From an uncultured Alphaproteobacteria bacterium (GTDB lineage: Bacteria > Pseudomonadota > Alphaproteobacteria > VGEJ01): a DNA stretch of 64,000 nt. Below the pieces are notes generated by a model. It was not told the origin of the DNA. It searched no databases and saw nothing but the letters and a program-made list of their open reading frames with translations. Of the stretch, positions 1 to 7,724 are shown in pieces; position 1 is the stretch's first letter; each line of letters starts with the position of its first letter. The translations under genes and the position numbers were made by a program. The DNA lies in assembly GCA_913041535.1 (NCBI GenBank), contig CAJWJK010000007.1, positions 34,611-98,610 of the forward strand, in the 5' to 3' direction.

Positions 1-1
1 T

Positions 2-289
2 AATGGGCACCAGGTGCCACATATTCACCCATCAGGATGGCTTAGCGCTGTTTACTACGTAAACCTTCCAACTGCCATTTCAGTTCCTGACAGCGAAGAT
101 CATGGTTGGATCGAATTTGGGAAACCATACAAAGACGTACCTTTTAGCACTATCCCTCCAACTCGAAGAGTTCGGCCAGAAGAGGGACTAATGCTAATGT
201 TCCCCTCCTACCTCTATCATAGGACGATCACCTATCCAGGCGCAGAAGATCGGATATCAATTTCTTTTGATATACTTCCTCTAAACTAA
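2..289 (+). CDS. 2-oxoglutarate/Fe(II)-dependent oxygenase, C-terminal part
   Basis: The reading frame is open to the left edge, so only the last 95 or so residues are present; the GTG at 14 is an internal valine, not the start. The motif HIHPSGWLS followed by VYYV, then a late FPSYLYH segment and an RISISFD ending, matches the double-stranded beta-helix core of the putative 2OG-Fe(II) oxygenase family (PF13759 type), where the histidines of the first motif and the late histidine bind iron. These enzymes hydroxylate proteins or small molecules; the substrate here is unknown. It is convergent with the ABC permease gene across 92 bases that contain an AT-rich inverted repeat (AAATTT-AAG-AAATTT). 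The family call is fairly sure, the function is not. Confidence 0.75.
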   Translation, partial: NGHQVPHIHPSGWLSAVYYVNLPTAISVPDSEDHGWIEFGKPYKDVPFSTIPPTRRVRPEEGLMLMFPSYLYHRTITYPGAEDRISISFDILPLN

Positions 290-381
290 AGACGCAAAAC
301 AATCACCAAATTTAAGAAATTTTGATGTGTAGGGAAAACACCACCGCTATAAACTGTGCTCACTATAGACAAGGAAAGAGA

Positions 382-1257
382 CTAAGTTGAACGGTCAAGT
401 CTCGCAAAAAGAAGCCAGAAAAACACAGCCATTAACGGTAGCGTAATAGCTAGAATAACCGTGGCCAGGGCAAAAATTATTGGCACTTGCGACTGGTGAG
501 ATGCCGCCATCGTCCAATTATATAATGGCATAGTTGTCTCAGAACCGCGCAGAAAAATGGATCTCAATAATTCATTAAACGAAAGAAGAAAACCAAACAA
601 ACCAGCTCCAATTATTCCTGGCCTAAGAATAGGAAACTCAATGTCCCAAAAACGTCGCCAAGTTGAGGCGCCCAGGTCAGACGCTGCCTCCAGCAATCTA
701 AGATCAAAACGCGTCGCAATTACCAAAACCAGCAGCAAAGAAAACGGCAACGCCCATACAATATGAGCGATAAATATCGACCACAAGCCCAGCCTAAGAT
801 CTAGATATTCCCGCAGAAAGATAAACAGCGCCGCACCCATTGTAAGGGCAGGCACAAACAACGGCGAAAGAGCGAGCAGTAGCACACCACCCGGCCTAAT
901 CATTCGTGGAATTGCACGTCCCACAGCGGTCGCTACAACCATACACACAGCCCCCACAATCAGGCCCATTATAACACTTTCCAAGAGTGGTTCCCGCCAT
1001 GCCTTATCAGCCATAAGGGCTGCGTAATGCTCTATGGTTATGGGGTATGGCATTCCCGAAAGAGGCCGCTCGCTAAACGACATTACGGCTAACCAAACCA
1101 ATGGAATATAGGTAAGAAGTATAACAATAAGCCCGGCCCATTTTGCAATTTGGGTCCAGCCGCCCCATGACACTATGTGACGCCAGAACAAGACGCGCTC
1201 TTGTCCCATTTGACCATGAATAGTAGCGGAAACAAATTGTGAAGCCTGATCGGTCAT
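382..1257 (-). CDS. ABC transporter permease, PotC-like
   Basis: This is an inner-membrane permease of 291 residues with about six hydrophobic helices and the BPD_transp_1 EAA loop (EAASDLGASTWRRFWDIEFPILRPGI), which docks on the ATPase. Size and sequence style match the second permease of spermidine/putrescine-type importers (PotC, family CUT1-like/POPT). Its start overlaps the stop of the upstream permease by four bases (ATGA at 1254-1257), so the two are probably translationally coupled and form a heterodimer. It is the last gene of a four-gene transporter operon (ATPase, binding protein, two permeases). The transported compound cannot be read from the sequence. Confidence 0.9.
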   Translation of the reverse strand: MTDQASQFVSATIHGQMGQERVLFWRHIVSWGGWTQIAKWAGLIVILLTYIPLVWLAVMSFSERPLSGMPYPITIEHYAALMADKAWREPLLESVIMGLIVGAVCMVVATAVGRAIPRMIRPGGVLLLALSPLFVPALTMGAALFIFLREYLDLRLGLWSIFIAHIVWALPFSLLLVLVIATRFDLRLLEAASDLGASTWRRFWDIEFPILRPGIIGAGLFGFLLSFNELLRSIFLRGSETTMPLYNWTMAASHQSQVPIIFALATVILAITLPLMAVFFWLLFARLDRST

Positions 1258-2177
1258 CGTTTCATAGTCTGAAAAATATTGCCAAGTGCACCACGTCGTC
1301 TTGAAATTACTACTAACACTACCAACAAAAGAGCGAGTAGAATCATAACCAATGTCGACATCGCAGCCGCAGTTGGATACTTAAGATTTCGTAATGCGGC
1401 TTCGATTGAATCACCAAGAACATTTACGAATCCCCCACCCAACATACCAGGCTCAACAAAAGCAGCCATTAGCGGCACCATGGTAAACACAACACCTGCA
1501 ACTATGCCCGGCAACGATAACGGGAGAATGACGTGAAAAAGCGTCTGACCTGGACTCGCCCCTAGGTCTCGACTCGCTTGGATGTACTCATCATCAATCA
1601 AAGTCAAAACGAGAAAAATAGGAAAAACCATAGTCGGAAAGTAAGGTGCCAACATTCCAAAATGAACCGCAAATTCAGAAAACAACATCCATTCCATAGG
1701 CTGGTTAATTATGCCAAGGTCCATCAGTACTGTGTTGATGACACCATTTGTTCCGAGGATCGGCCTCCATACGATAATTCGGGAAGAAGCATCCAGAAAG
1801 AAAGGAATTGTTAGAAGAGTAATTATGGAAGCCTTAACGCCCTTGGATTGACATCCCTTGGCAAGCCAAAGTGCGAATGGAAAAGCGATCAATAATTGAA
1901 TGATAGTTAGGGTAGCCGTTATACGTAAAGTTCTGGTTACAGCCATCCATCGGCCAGATTCGATTATCGACCACCAGATCTTGAACGATGGCTCATCGTA
2001 ATAAACTTCGTAATAGCGAACGTCCAAAAAACTGAAATACACCATAATTACCAGTGGAATGACTACAATACATATCCACGTAGCAACAAATGTCGGCACA
2101 ACCCAGCCAGCCGACATCATGTTCGTGTACCAACCCTTCAGGCCTCGGGGACCTTCAATTTCTTGAATATTATTCAT
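1254..2177 (-). CDS. ABC transporter permease, PotB-like
   Basis: This is the first permease of the importer, about 307 residues, with six predicted helices and an EAA loop (ASRDLGASPGQTLFHVILPLSLPG) for the ATPase contact. I prefer the ATG at 2177 over the TTG at 2183: both are in frame, and the ATG reads MNNIQEIEGP. No strong Shine-Dalgarno sequence precedes either start. A GC-rich hairpin lies between this gene and the binding protein gene (2193-2233), which could lower permease expression relative to the binding protein. The PotB-like assignment rests on operon position and size; substrate unknown. Confidence 0.88.
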   Translation of the reverse strand: MNNIQEIEGPRGLKGWYTNMMSAGWVVPTFVATWICIVVIPLVIMVYFSFLDVRYYEVYYDEPSFKIWWSIIESGRWMAVTRTLRITATLTIIQLLIAFPFALWLAKGCQSKGVKASIITLLTIPFFLDASSRIIVWRPILGTNGVINTVLMDLGIINQPMEWMLFSEFAVHFGMLAPYFPTMVFPIFLVLTLIDDEYIQASRDLGASPGQTLFHVILPLSLPGIVAGVVFTMVPLMAAFVEPGMLGGGFVNVLGDSIEAALRNLKYPTAAAMSTLVMILLALLLVVLVVISRRRGALGNIFQTMKR

Positions 2178-2192
2178 AGGCAAAACGAAACT

Positions 2193-2233
2193 GCCCCGGC
2201 ACGCGCGTCACGGAAAGCGCGCCGCGCCGGGGC
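2193..2233 (-). promoter_or_regulatory. GC-rich intercistronic hairpin between binding protein and permease genes
   Basis: GCCCCGGC at 2193-2200 is complementary to GCCGGGGC at 2226-2233, and the inner GCGCG/CGCGC tracts extend the stem. There is no T-tract on the minus strand, so it is not a plain intrinsic terminator. Such hairpins behind binding-protein genes commonly protect the upstream message from 3' decay and attenuate downstream permeases; that role is inferred here. Confidence 0.6.
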
Positions 2234-2269
2234 AAATCTCAACCGATTAGTACAGCAATCCTCTCTAAC

Positions 2270-3451
2270 TTACACGTTGAGGAACCGCTGCCACTCCTCT
2301 TCCATCTCTGCCGCATGGATTGCCGCTGGCTTACCAAAGAAAGGCTTCTCAAACTTCTTGTTGACCTTTTTCTCAGTCCACGCAAGGTTTGCAATCTGAT
2401 CTTCAGACCAACCGTTAGCAGTCGCATACTCGATGCCAAGATCCATATTCGGGCCAGCATAACCGCGCTGTTCAGCCTGATAAGCACGGTACTCGCCACT
2501 CATATAGTAGTTCAACATCTTGTGAATGTTATCGACATTGCCGCGATCCTTGGCCTTGACATGCATATAAGCGCCATGGCCCCACTTGTAGTATCCCTCA
2601 ACTGTAAAGGCATACTTCACGATGTCCGCACCAAGCTCAAGGTTGGCATTCTTGGTTGCCGGCTCCCAGCAGTTGATAATATCAACTTCTCGGTTCGCCA
2701 ACAGCTGTACCTGCTCTTCAAACGCTGTATGAAGAGTCCGGAACTGGCCAGCCTTCTTCCACTCAATCGCAATATCAACAACTTGTCGCATCTCAGCGCC
2801 GGTACAATCAGTCGCATCCTCAATCTCCACACGACCGTGATGCTTGCAGTAGTGAGCCATCTCACTACCCGATAGCAACCAACTCTGATCTGTCGCACAG
2901 CGACCACGAGTCACCTCACTCTCATACAGCATCTCGAACGAAATTTCGTCCATACCGTCTGCGCTCGCACCAAGCTTGTCAGGGAAATAACCAAAGCTAT
3001 CTCCATTACCGATTACAGGCACACCGTATTGTACGCCAGCCGCATCTTTCAAAAGATCGGTGCGTTTCCAATCGTCGGAAGTTCTATCCCACAGAGTAAG
3101 CTCTGGGTGATCTTCCTGAAGTACGGCGTAATGCCCCTTGGGCCCAAGAATATCTTCCGTTCCACCATCAAAGATGAAAATGTCATGGGTCTCACCAAGA
3201 TCATTGGAGATAACATCACGCATGTAGGTTCCAATGTCAGCATTGGTACCAGTCCATTGCATCTCAAGACCAATGGACGCCGTCATGATGCTCCAATCTT
3301 TAAGCTGCGATGTTGTAACGCCATATCCGGTTACAACATTGCTTGCAGCCAAGGCTTGTTTTGCAGGATCAAAACTTGATGCTGCTGCCACGACAACGCC
3401 AGCTGCCGCACCTTTTACAACATCTCTTCTCGTTGGTTCAAATTTGCTCAT
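2270..3451 (-). CDS. Tat-exported ABC transporter substrate-binding protein, PotD-like
   Basis: This periplasmic binding protein has 393 residues. The N-terminus carries a twin-arginine signal (TRRDVVKG followed by an alanine/valine-rich stretch and an ALA cleavage site near residue 35), so it is probably exported folded by Tat. The body resembles family 1 extracellular solute-binding proteins of the PotD/spermidine type. The ATG at 3451 is preceded by GGAGG with about nine bases spacing, a good ribosome binding site. It sits between the ATPase and the two permeases of the same operon. Ligand unknown: polyamines, amino acids and organic acids are all used by this family. Confidence 0.87.
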   Translation of the reverse strand: MSKFEPTRRDVVKGAAAGVVVAAASSFDPAKQALAASNVVTGYGVTTSQLKDWSIMTASIGLEMQWTGTNADIGTYMRDVISNDLGETHDIFIFDGGTEDILGPKGHYAVLQEDHPELTLWDRTSDDWKRTDLLKDAAGVQYGVPVIGNGDSFGYFPDKLGASADGMDEISFEMLYESEVTRGRCATDQSWLLSGSEMAHYCKHHGRVEIEDATDCTGAEMRQVVDIAIEWKKAGQFRTLHTAFEEQVQLLANREVDIINCWEPATKNANLELGADIVKYAFTVEGYYKWGHGAYMHVKAKDRGNVDNIHKMLNYYMSGEYRAYQAEQRGYAGPNMDLGIEYATANGWSEDQIANLAWTEKKVNKKFEKPFFGKPAAIHAAEMEEEWQRFLNV

Positions 3452-3477
3452 CCTATACTTCCTCCGTGAAGTACCAC

Positions 3478-4605
3478 TTAATTAACGCTTTCCGATGACT
3501 TATCAGAAGGCACAATAACACAGTCGTTCTCATGCCACCACACATGGCTCACCGTATCAAGAGAAAAATCTCCATCCCAGATACGAGCATTAACCATTCC
3601 TACATCCGTTTCTAAAGTTTGGTCAAGGTATTTTCCTTTATAAATGGTCGCACCGGGCTTGCACGAAATACGATTCGGCTCATCCCCTGACCCTTCTGCA
3701 AATTTTACTCTTTCTGCACGCACACATACACAGATGGGCTGATCAGGAACGGGCGTAGTCTTCCCTGACCAACGTCCTTTTACCGTGTGCTCACCCATAC
3801 GGACTGTTGTTATCTCACCATTAGACTCCAAAACAACCCCATTCAACAGGTTCTCTACCCCCATGAAGTCAGCAACGAATCTACTTGCAGGACGGTCAAA
3901 CAAATCACGTGGCGGGCCCTCTTGCACTATCTGACCCTGTCGCATAAGGATCACCCTATCCGACATTGTCAACGCCTCCTCCTGACTATGTGTAATATAC
4001 ACAAACGTCATCCCGAGCTTGCTATGGAGCTCAAGCAACTCGACTTGCATATCAAGACGAAGCTTTTCGTCTAGTGCGCCCAGAGGCTCATCCAGCAGCA
4101 ATATCGCGGGACGCGTAACTAGTGCTCGCGCCAAAGCAACCCGTTGACGTTCACCGCCACTAAGCTGATGCACGCGTCGATCATACTTATCCCCAAGGCG
4201 AACCAATTCGAGAGCATCTCGAGATCTCTCTTCACGTTCGCCAAGTGGCACACCTCTCACCTTTAGGCCATAGGCCACATTCTCCCCAACGGCCATGTGC
4301 GGGAACAACGCATAATGTTGGAATACTGTCGTGCAATTTCGATCAGATGCTGGTGTGTTAGACACATCTTCACCGGCAATCCTCAGAGCACCAAGTGTAC
4401 TGGGCGTCTCTAGCCCCGAAATTACTCTCAACAGCGTTGTCTTACCCGAACCGCTCTCTCCAAGAATAGTAAGGAACTCCCCCTGCTGTGCCTGGATGGA
4501 TATGTTGTCCACAGCAACGACCTCACCAAAACGATGGGTGACATCGCGTATCTCTAGAATGGGTCCACTGGATCCGAAACTATCAGCGTTATTCTGCTCC
4601 GTCAT
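3478..4605 (-). CDS. ABC transporter ATP-binding protein, PotA-like
   Basis: This cytoplasmic ATPase has 375 residues. The Walker A motif GESGSGKTT lies at residues 49-57, followed by a Q-loop FQHYALFPH, the signature LSGGERQRVALARAL, Walker B ILLLDEPLGALD and the H-loop THSQEEAL. The C-terminal 120 residues match the TOBE domain found in PotA/FbpC/MalK-type ATPases, where it regulates transport or contacts substrate signals. It is the first transporter gene and lies 30 bp downstream of the groEL-like gene on the same strand, with GAGGGG just before the ATG. The whole set may therefore be one transcript starting with the chaperonin. The ATPase call is certain, the substrate is not. Confidence 0.93.
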   Translation of the reverse strand: MTEQNNADSFGSSGPILEIRDVTHRFGEVVAVDNISIQAQQGEFLTILGESGSGKTTLLRVISGLETPSTLGALRIAGEDVSNTPASDRNCTTVFQHYALFPHMAVGENVAYGLKVRGVPLGEREERSRDALELVRLGDKYDRRVHQLSGGERQRVALARALVTRPAILLLDEPLGALDEKLRLDMQVELLELHSKLGMTFVYITHSQEEALTMSDRVILMRQGQIVQEGPPRDLFDRPASRFVADFMGVENLLNGVVLESNGEITTVRMGEHTVKGRWSGKTTPVPDQPICVCVRAERVKFAEGSGDEPNRISCKPGATIYKGKYLDQTLETDVGMVNARIWDGDFSLDTVSHVWWHENDCVIVPSDKSSESVN

Positions 4606-4635
4606 GGTCCCCTCGCCCTGTTAGATGGTATCATA

Positions 4636-6282
4636 TTATTCTTCCGAAAATGCTCGCGAAACTTTCTTAGGTTCTAGCCGCTTCGCCACCATTGCTTCTG
4701 TCGTTATAACTAGCCCAGCAGTAGAAGCCGCATTAGCTAATCCTACCTTAACCACACGCGTCGGATCAATTACCCCACTTTTCATCATATTAGCAAACTT
4801 GCCATTTACGGCATCATAACCCCAACTGCGATCCTTATGCTCCATTAGCTTAGCGACAGCTAGGGTGCCATCTTCACCACCACTCTCGACTATACGTTTG
4901 AATGGTTCACTTAAAGAGCGCAGAACAGCGTTAATTCCTGCCCTTTCATCTATTGATTCTGTCTCAAGTAGCGATACATCGATAACCGCGCGAGCCAAGG
5001 AAACACCGCCACCTGGCAATATTCCTTCAGCAACAGCGGCTTTGGTAGAGTTCACCGCATCCTCCACCATCTGCTTCCGCTGATTAATCTCAACTTCCGT
5101 GTCCCCACCAACCCGAACTACGGCAATGCCGCTGACAAGTCTTGCCAACCGTTGTTGCAATTGCTCACGATCGTATGCAAGATAACGCTCTCTTTCTACC
5201 GCTTTTCGAAGCTCTGCACAGCGTGCAGTAATAGCCTTTTTCTTCCCTGCACCATCGACAATTGTTGTAAAACCCGCCGACAAAACAGCACGTTTCGCCC
5301 TGCCAAGCATCTCTGGCCGTAAGCGACTGATGGTGTTACCAAGATCTCCAGTGACCAATTCAGCTCCTGTCATTATGGCAATATCTTCTAACATTGCCTT
5401 TCGACGTGCCCCAACTCCAGGCGCTTTGGCCGCTGCAACCTTAAGACCGCCATCACGATGGTTTACCACAAGACTGGTTAAGGCTTCACCTACAACATCT
5501 TCCGCTATTACTAAAAGCCATTTCCCCGACTTTGCAAAAGCACGAAGCGCAGGCTCGATGGCATCGAAACTTTCAATTTTACCATCGTGAAGCAATATAT
5601 AAGGATCATCCATCTCTACCACCATCCGCCGAGAGTCCGTGTGAAAATGGGATGATAGATACCCTCCATCAACATGCATGCCGTCACGTAATTCCAACTC
5701 AATCTCTCTAGTCGACCCTTCCTCGACCACTACAAAGCCCTCTGAACCTATAGATTCAACGGCCCGTGAAATAATTCGGCCGACCTCACGGTCACCGTTT
5801 GCCGAAATTGTAGCAATGTTTTCTACGTCAGATGACGACCGCACTGAACGAGACTGGTGATCCAATGCTGCGAGTGCCGTTTTTACTGCTTTATCAATTC
5901 CACGTTTCACCCCTAGTGGTGTTAAACCCGCAGCAACGGCAGTAAGCCCTCTACGAACCATTGTACCTGTTAGCACCACCGCAGTGGTTGTGCCATCGCC
6001 AACACTAATATCAGTCTGGTGTGCCACCTCGCGCAACATTCTTGCGCCCATATCCGCACCACGATCATCCAACTCAATAGAGCGTATGATAGCGTAGCCA
6101 TCACGAGACAATTCGGGCTTCGCATTCTGTTTTTCAATTAGTACTGTGCGACCGCGAGGGCCAAGCGTAACTCCGACAGTAGCTAAAGTGAGATCAACGC
6201 CTGCAAGAACTCTCGAACGGGCGTCAGTGCCGAAAGAAATATCTTTCGGGCCAGGATCAGTTAAAAGGGGCGTCGCAGCCAC
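4636..6282 (-). CDS. groEL-like: divergent GroEL-type chaperonin (Cpn60) paralogue
   Basis: This full-length group I chaperonin has about 548 residues. Landmarks of ATP binding and hydrolysis are kept: TLGPRGR, GDGTTT, an aspartate in VEDAVNST matching the E. coli catalytic Asp398, and EGILPGGG. The apical substrate/GroES site is mostly kept (GGYLSSHF, GEAL, SLVV), but by ungapped comparison the position of E. coli Leu234 is glutamate. The flexible GGM tail is missing; the protein ends in a charged KKVSRAFSEE. The sequence is otherwise far from a housekeeping GroEL, and no groES or CIRCE operator is nearby. The GTG at 6282 has GAGAGG seven bases upstream and is preferred over the TTG at 6300. 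It leads the ABC transporter genes by 30 bp. Confidence 0.9.
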   Translation of the reverse strand: MAATPLLTDPGPKDISFGTDARSRVLAGVDLTLATVGVTLGPRGRTVLIEKQNAKPELSRDGYAIIRSIELDDRGADMGARMLREVAHQTDISVGDGTTTAVVLTGTMVRRGLTAVAAGLTPLGVKRGIDKAVKTALAALDHQSRSVRSSSDVENIATISANGDREVGRIISRAVESIGSEGFVVVEEGSTREIELELRDGMHVDGGYLSSHFHTDSRRMVVEMDDPYILLHDGKIESFDAIEPALRAFAKSGKWLLVIAEDVVGEALTSLVVNHRDGGLKVAAAKAPGVGARRKAMLEDIAIMTGAELVTGDLGNTISRLRPEMLGRAKRAVLSAGFTTIVDGAGKKKAITARCAELRKAVERERYLAYDREQLQQRLARLVSGIAVVRVGGDTEVEINQRKQMVEDAVNSTKAAVAEGILPGGGVSLARAVIDVSLLETESIDERAGINAVLRSLSEPFKRIVESGGEDGTLAVAKLMEHKDRSWGYDAVNGKFANMMKSGVIDPTRVVKVGLANAASTAGLVITTEAMVAKRLEPKKVSRAFSEE

Positions 6283-6332
6283 GGTAGACCTCTCAGTCAA
6301 TTAGGCAAATACAATAACCAACGTGTTTGCAA

Positions 6333-6361
6333 GGCATAAGAAGTACCAAAGCGCTTGTCAA
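6333..6361 (-). promoter_or_regulatory. candidate sigma70-type promoter for groEL-like gene and ABC operon
   Basis: On the minus strand TTGACA (6356-6361) is followed after 17 bases by TATGCC (6333-6338). The -35 is perfect, the -10 is weak. It lies about 50 bases upstream of the chosen groEL-like start. No heat-shock CIRCE repeat is seen. Confidence 0.4.
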
Positions 6362-6379
6362 CACTTCCAAGATTAACAC

Positions 6380-7309
6380 CTAGCGCTTTGCAGCACGCAA
6401 AGCGCTCAGATTGGTAAGGGTAAGGCCAAGAAAAATGAGTACAAATGCTGTCCAAACCCAAATACTTAAGGATTCATCAAAAAGAACCAAGGCCCACACG
6501 AATCCCGAACCAACAATTACGTAATTCATTTGTGAGACGTACACAGGACCGGCCATACGTGCAACTTCAAGGCCCGCAATAAATGCCACCAGCTGACCAG
6601 CAGAAGCCCACACCATGGCCCAAATCCCTGGTCCACTAGCGTTCCAGAAGACATAAGCTTCCCCGCTTACTAACATGCAAACAAAAGTAATCAGGGCCGC
6701 AGAAAGCAACAGACCGCAAACAAGTGATACCGTAGTTGTTTCCGGTGGTCGTAGATACGAAATGACCAAGAGATTGATCGCTACTGACAGAGGCACCAAT
6801 AAAGCAACGACCAACCATACAGCAGAACCAGAAACCGCGAGACTTTGCTCCGGTAGCACAATCAAAAGAATGCTAGCAAATCCAAACAGCACACCACCCA
6901 CAGCTAGCCAGCGAAAGCGTTCACGCCCAAGTATAAAGGCGAAGAGATACGTAAGGGAGGGCGTAAGACCAATGATCAAGGTAACCACACCAGCAGGCAA
7001 CTTGTCCGCAATAAAAGTTAGTACAAGGACCGGAACAACAACCCCAAGTAAGCTCATTAGGCCGTATTGGCGGAGATGGATGATAGAGACTTTTGGCACA
7101 TCACCGCGAGCCACAGCAAAAGCAAGCAATACAAGTCCCGCAATCATCGCCTGCCAGAACGTGTAGGCCACAAAAGGGAAACCCGATTCAATTGCAATCT
7201 TATTTGCCGCAAACAGACTGCCATATGCCACACCTCCACAAACTACAAGTGCAGCAGGAACAATCAAGAATTTTGACTGAGCAACCAATGAATTAAACAT
7301 AAGCCGCAC
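6380..7309 (-). CDS. EamA/DMT-superfamily transporter
   Basis: This inner-membrane protein has 309 residues and roughly ten hydrophobic helices arranged as two EamA-like halves, typical in length for the drug/metabolite transporter superfamily (RhaT/YdcZ-like exporters). A characteristic GVVVPVLVLTF and GLTPSLTYLFAFILGRER run in the first half supports this. The ligand is unknown; family members export amino acids, nucleotide sugars or drugs. It is transcribed in the same direction as the groEL-like gene but separated by a promoter-like sequence. It is divergent from the DUF5989/carbamoyltransferase genes. A second in-frame ATG at 7300 is also a possible start. Confidence 0.85.
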   Translation of the reverse strand: MRLMFNSLVAQSKFLIVPAALVVCGGVAYGSLFAANKIAIESGFPFVAYTFWQAMIAGLVLLAFAVARGDVPKVSIIHLRQYGLMSLLGVVVPVLVLTFIADKLPAGVVTLIIGLTPSLTYLFAFILGRERFRWLAVGGVLFGFASILLIVLPEQSLAVSGSAVWLVVALLVPLSVAINLLVISYLRPPETTTVSLVCGLLLSAALITFVCMLVSGEAYVFWNASGPGIWAMVWASAGQLVAFIAGLEVARMAGPVYVSQMNYVIVGSGFVWALVLFDESLSIWVWTAFVLIFLGLTLTNLSALRAAKR

Positions 7310-7493
7310 AGTGCCAACTTCCCACAGTACAACTCAGCCATAGATGCCGATCGATACAGAGATCTATAGGATGCAACCGATGCATTATAGCTTTAACCCC
7401 ATTTCGCATAATATCTGTACGTTATACCCCGCATTTCGGTACTCAGCTGGTTATTCTGCCAGCACTTTACGAATGCATCTTCCAGTCTTGCAA

Positions 7494-7520
7494 ATCTTGC
7501 CAAGATAAGACATGTATCTT
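7494..7520. promoter_or_regulatory. overlapping palindromes upstream of the DUF5989 gene
   Basis: ATCTTG-C-CAAGAT at 7494-7506 is a perfect 13-base odd palindrome. It shares bases with a second inverted repeat, AAGATA (7502-7507) and TATCTT (7515-7520). They lie 50-75 bases before the DUF5989 start in the 260-base divergent intergenic region (7310-7569), in which I see nothing else clear. They could be an operator for a dimeric regulator; no regulator gene is adjacent. Confidence 0.35.
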
Positions 7521-7569
7521 AATTGTGATTGTATCCATTGGCATACTTAAAGTTTTATATGATCATTAG

Positions 7570-7719
7570 ATGTCATTTCTGATTGAGTTTTGGAAATTCA
7601 TTCGCGTTCGGAAGAAGTTCTGGCTTCTGCCGATTCTCATCGTGATGGCGCTGTTCGGTGGTTTAATCGTTTTGACTCAAGGAACCGCCGTGTCACCCTT
7701 TATCTATACAATTTTCTAG
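7570..7719 (+). CDS. DUF5989 (SxtK-like) small membrane protein
   Basis: This short reading frame encodes 49 residues: MSFLIEFWKF, then an RVRKK basic patch, then one hydrophobic helix (FWLLPILIVMALFGG) and an AVSPFIYTIF end. This matches the DUF5989 family, whose members lie directly upstream of NodU/SxtI-type carbamoyltransferases; the saxitoxin cluster protein SxtK belongs to the same type (family knowledge). Its stop is five bases before the carbamoyltransferase ATG, so the two are surely one operon. It presumably sits in the inner membrane and may anchor or assist the enzyme. The third usual partner, SxtJ, is not present. Upstream Shine-Dalgarno sequence is weak. Confidence 0.8.
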   Translation: MSFLIEFWKFIRVRKKFWLLPILIVMALFGGLIVLTQGTAVSPFIYTIF

Positions 7720-7724
7720 GTTAC

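Noticed and set aside
6283..6380. CIRCE heat-shock operator ahead of the groEL-like gene
   Set aside because: No TTAGCACTC inverted repeat is present.
6675..7166. 163-codon plus-strand frame antisense to the DMT transporter
   Set aside because: It is a shadow of the transporter frame; the reverse strand shows membrane helices and family motifs, this one does not.
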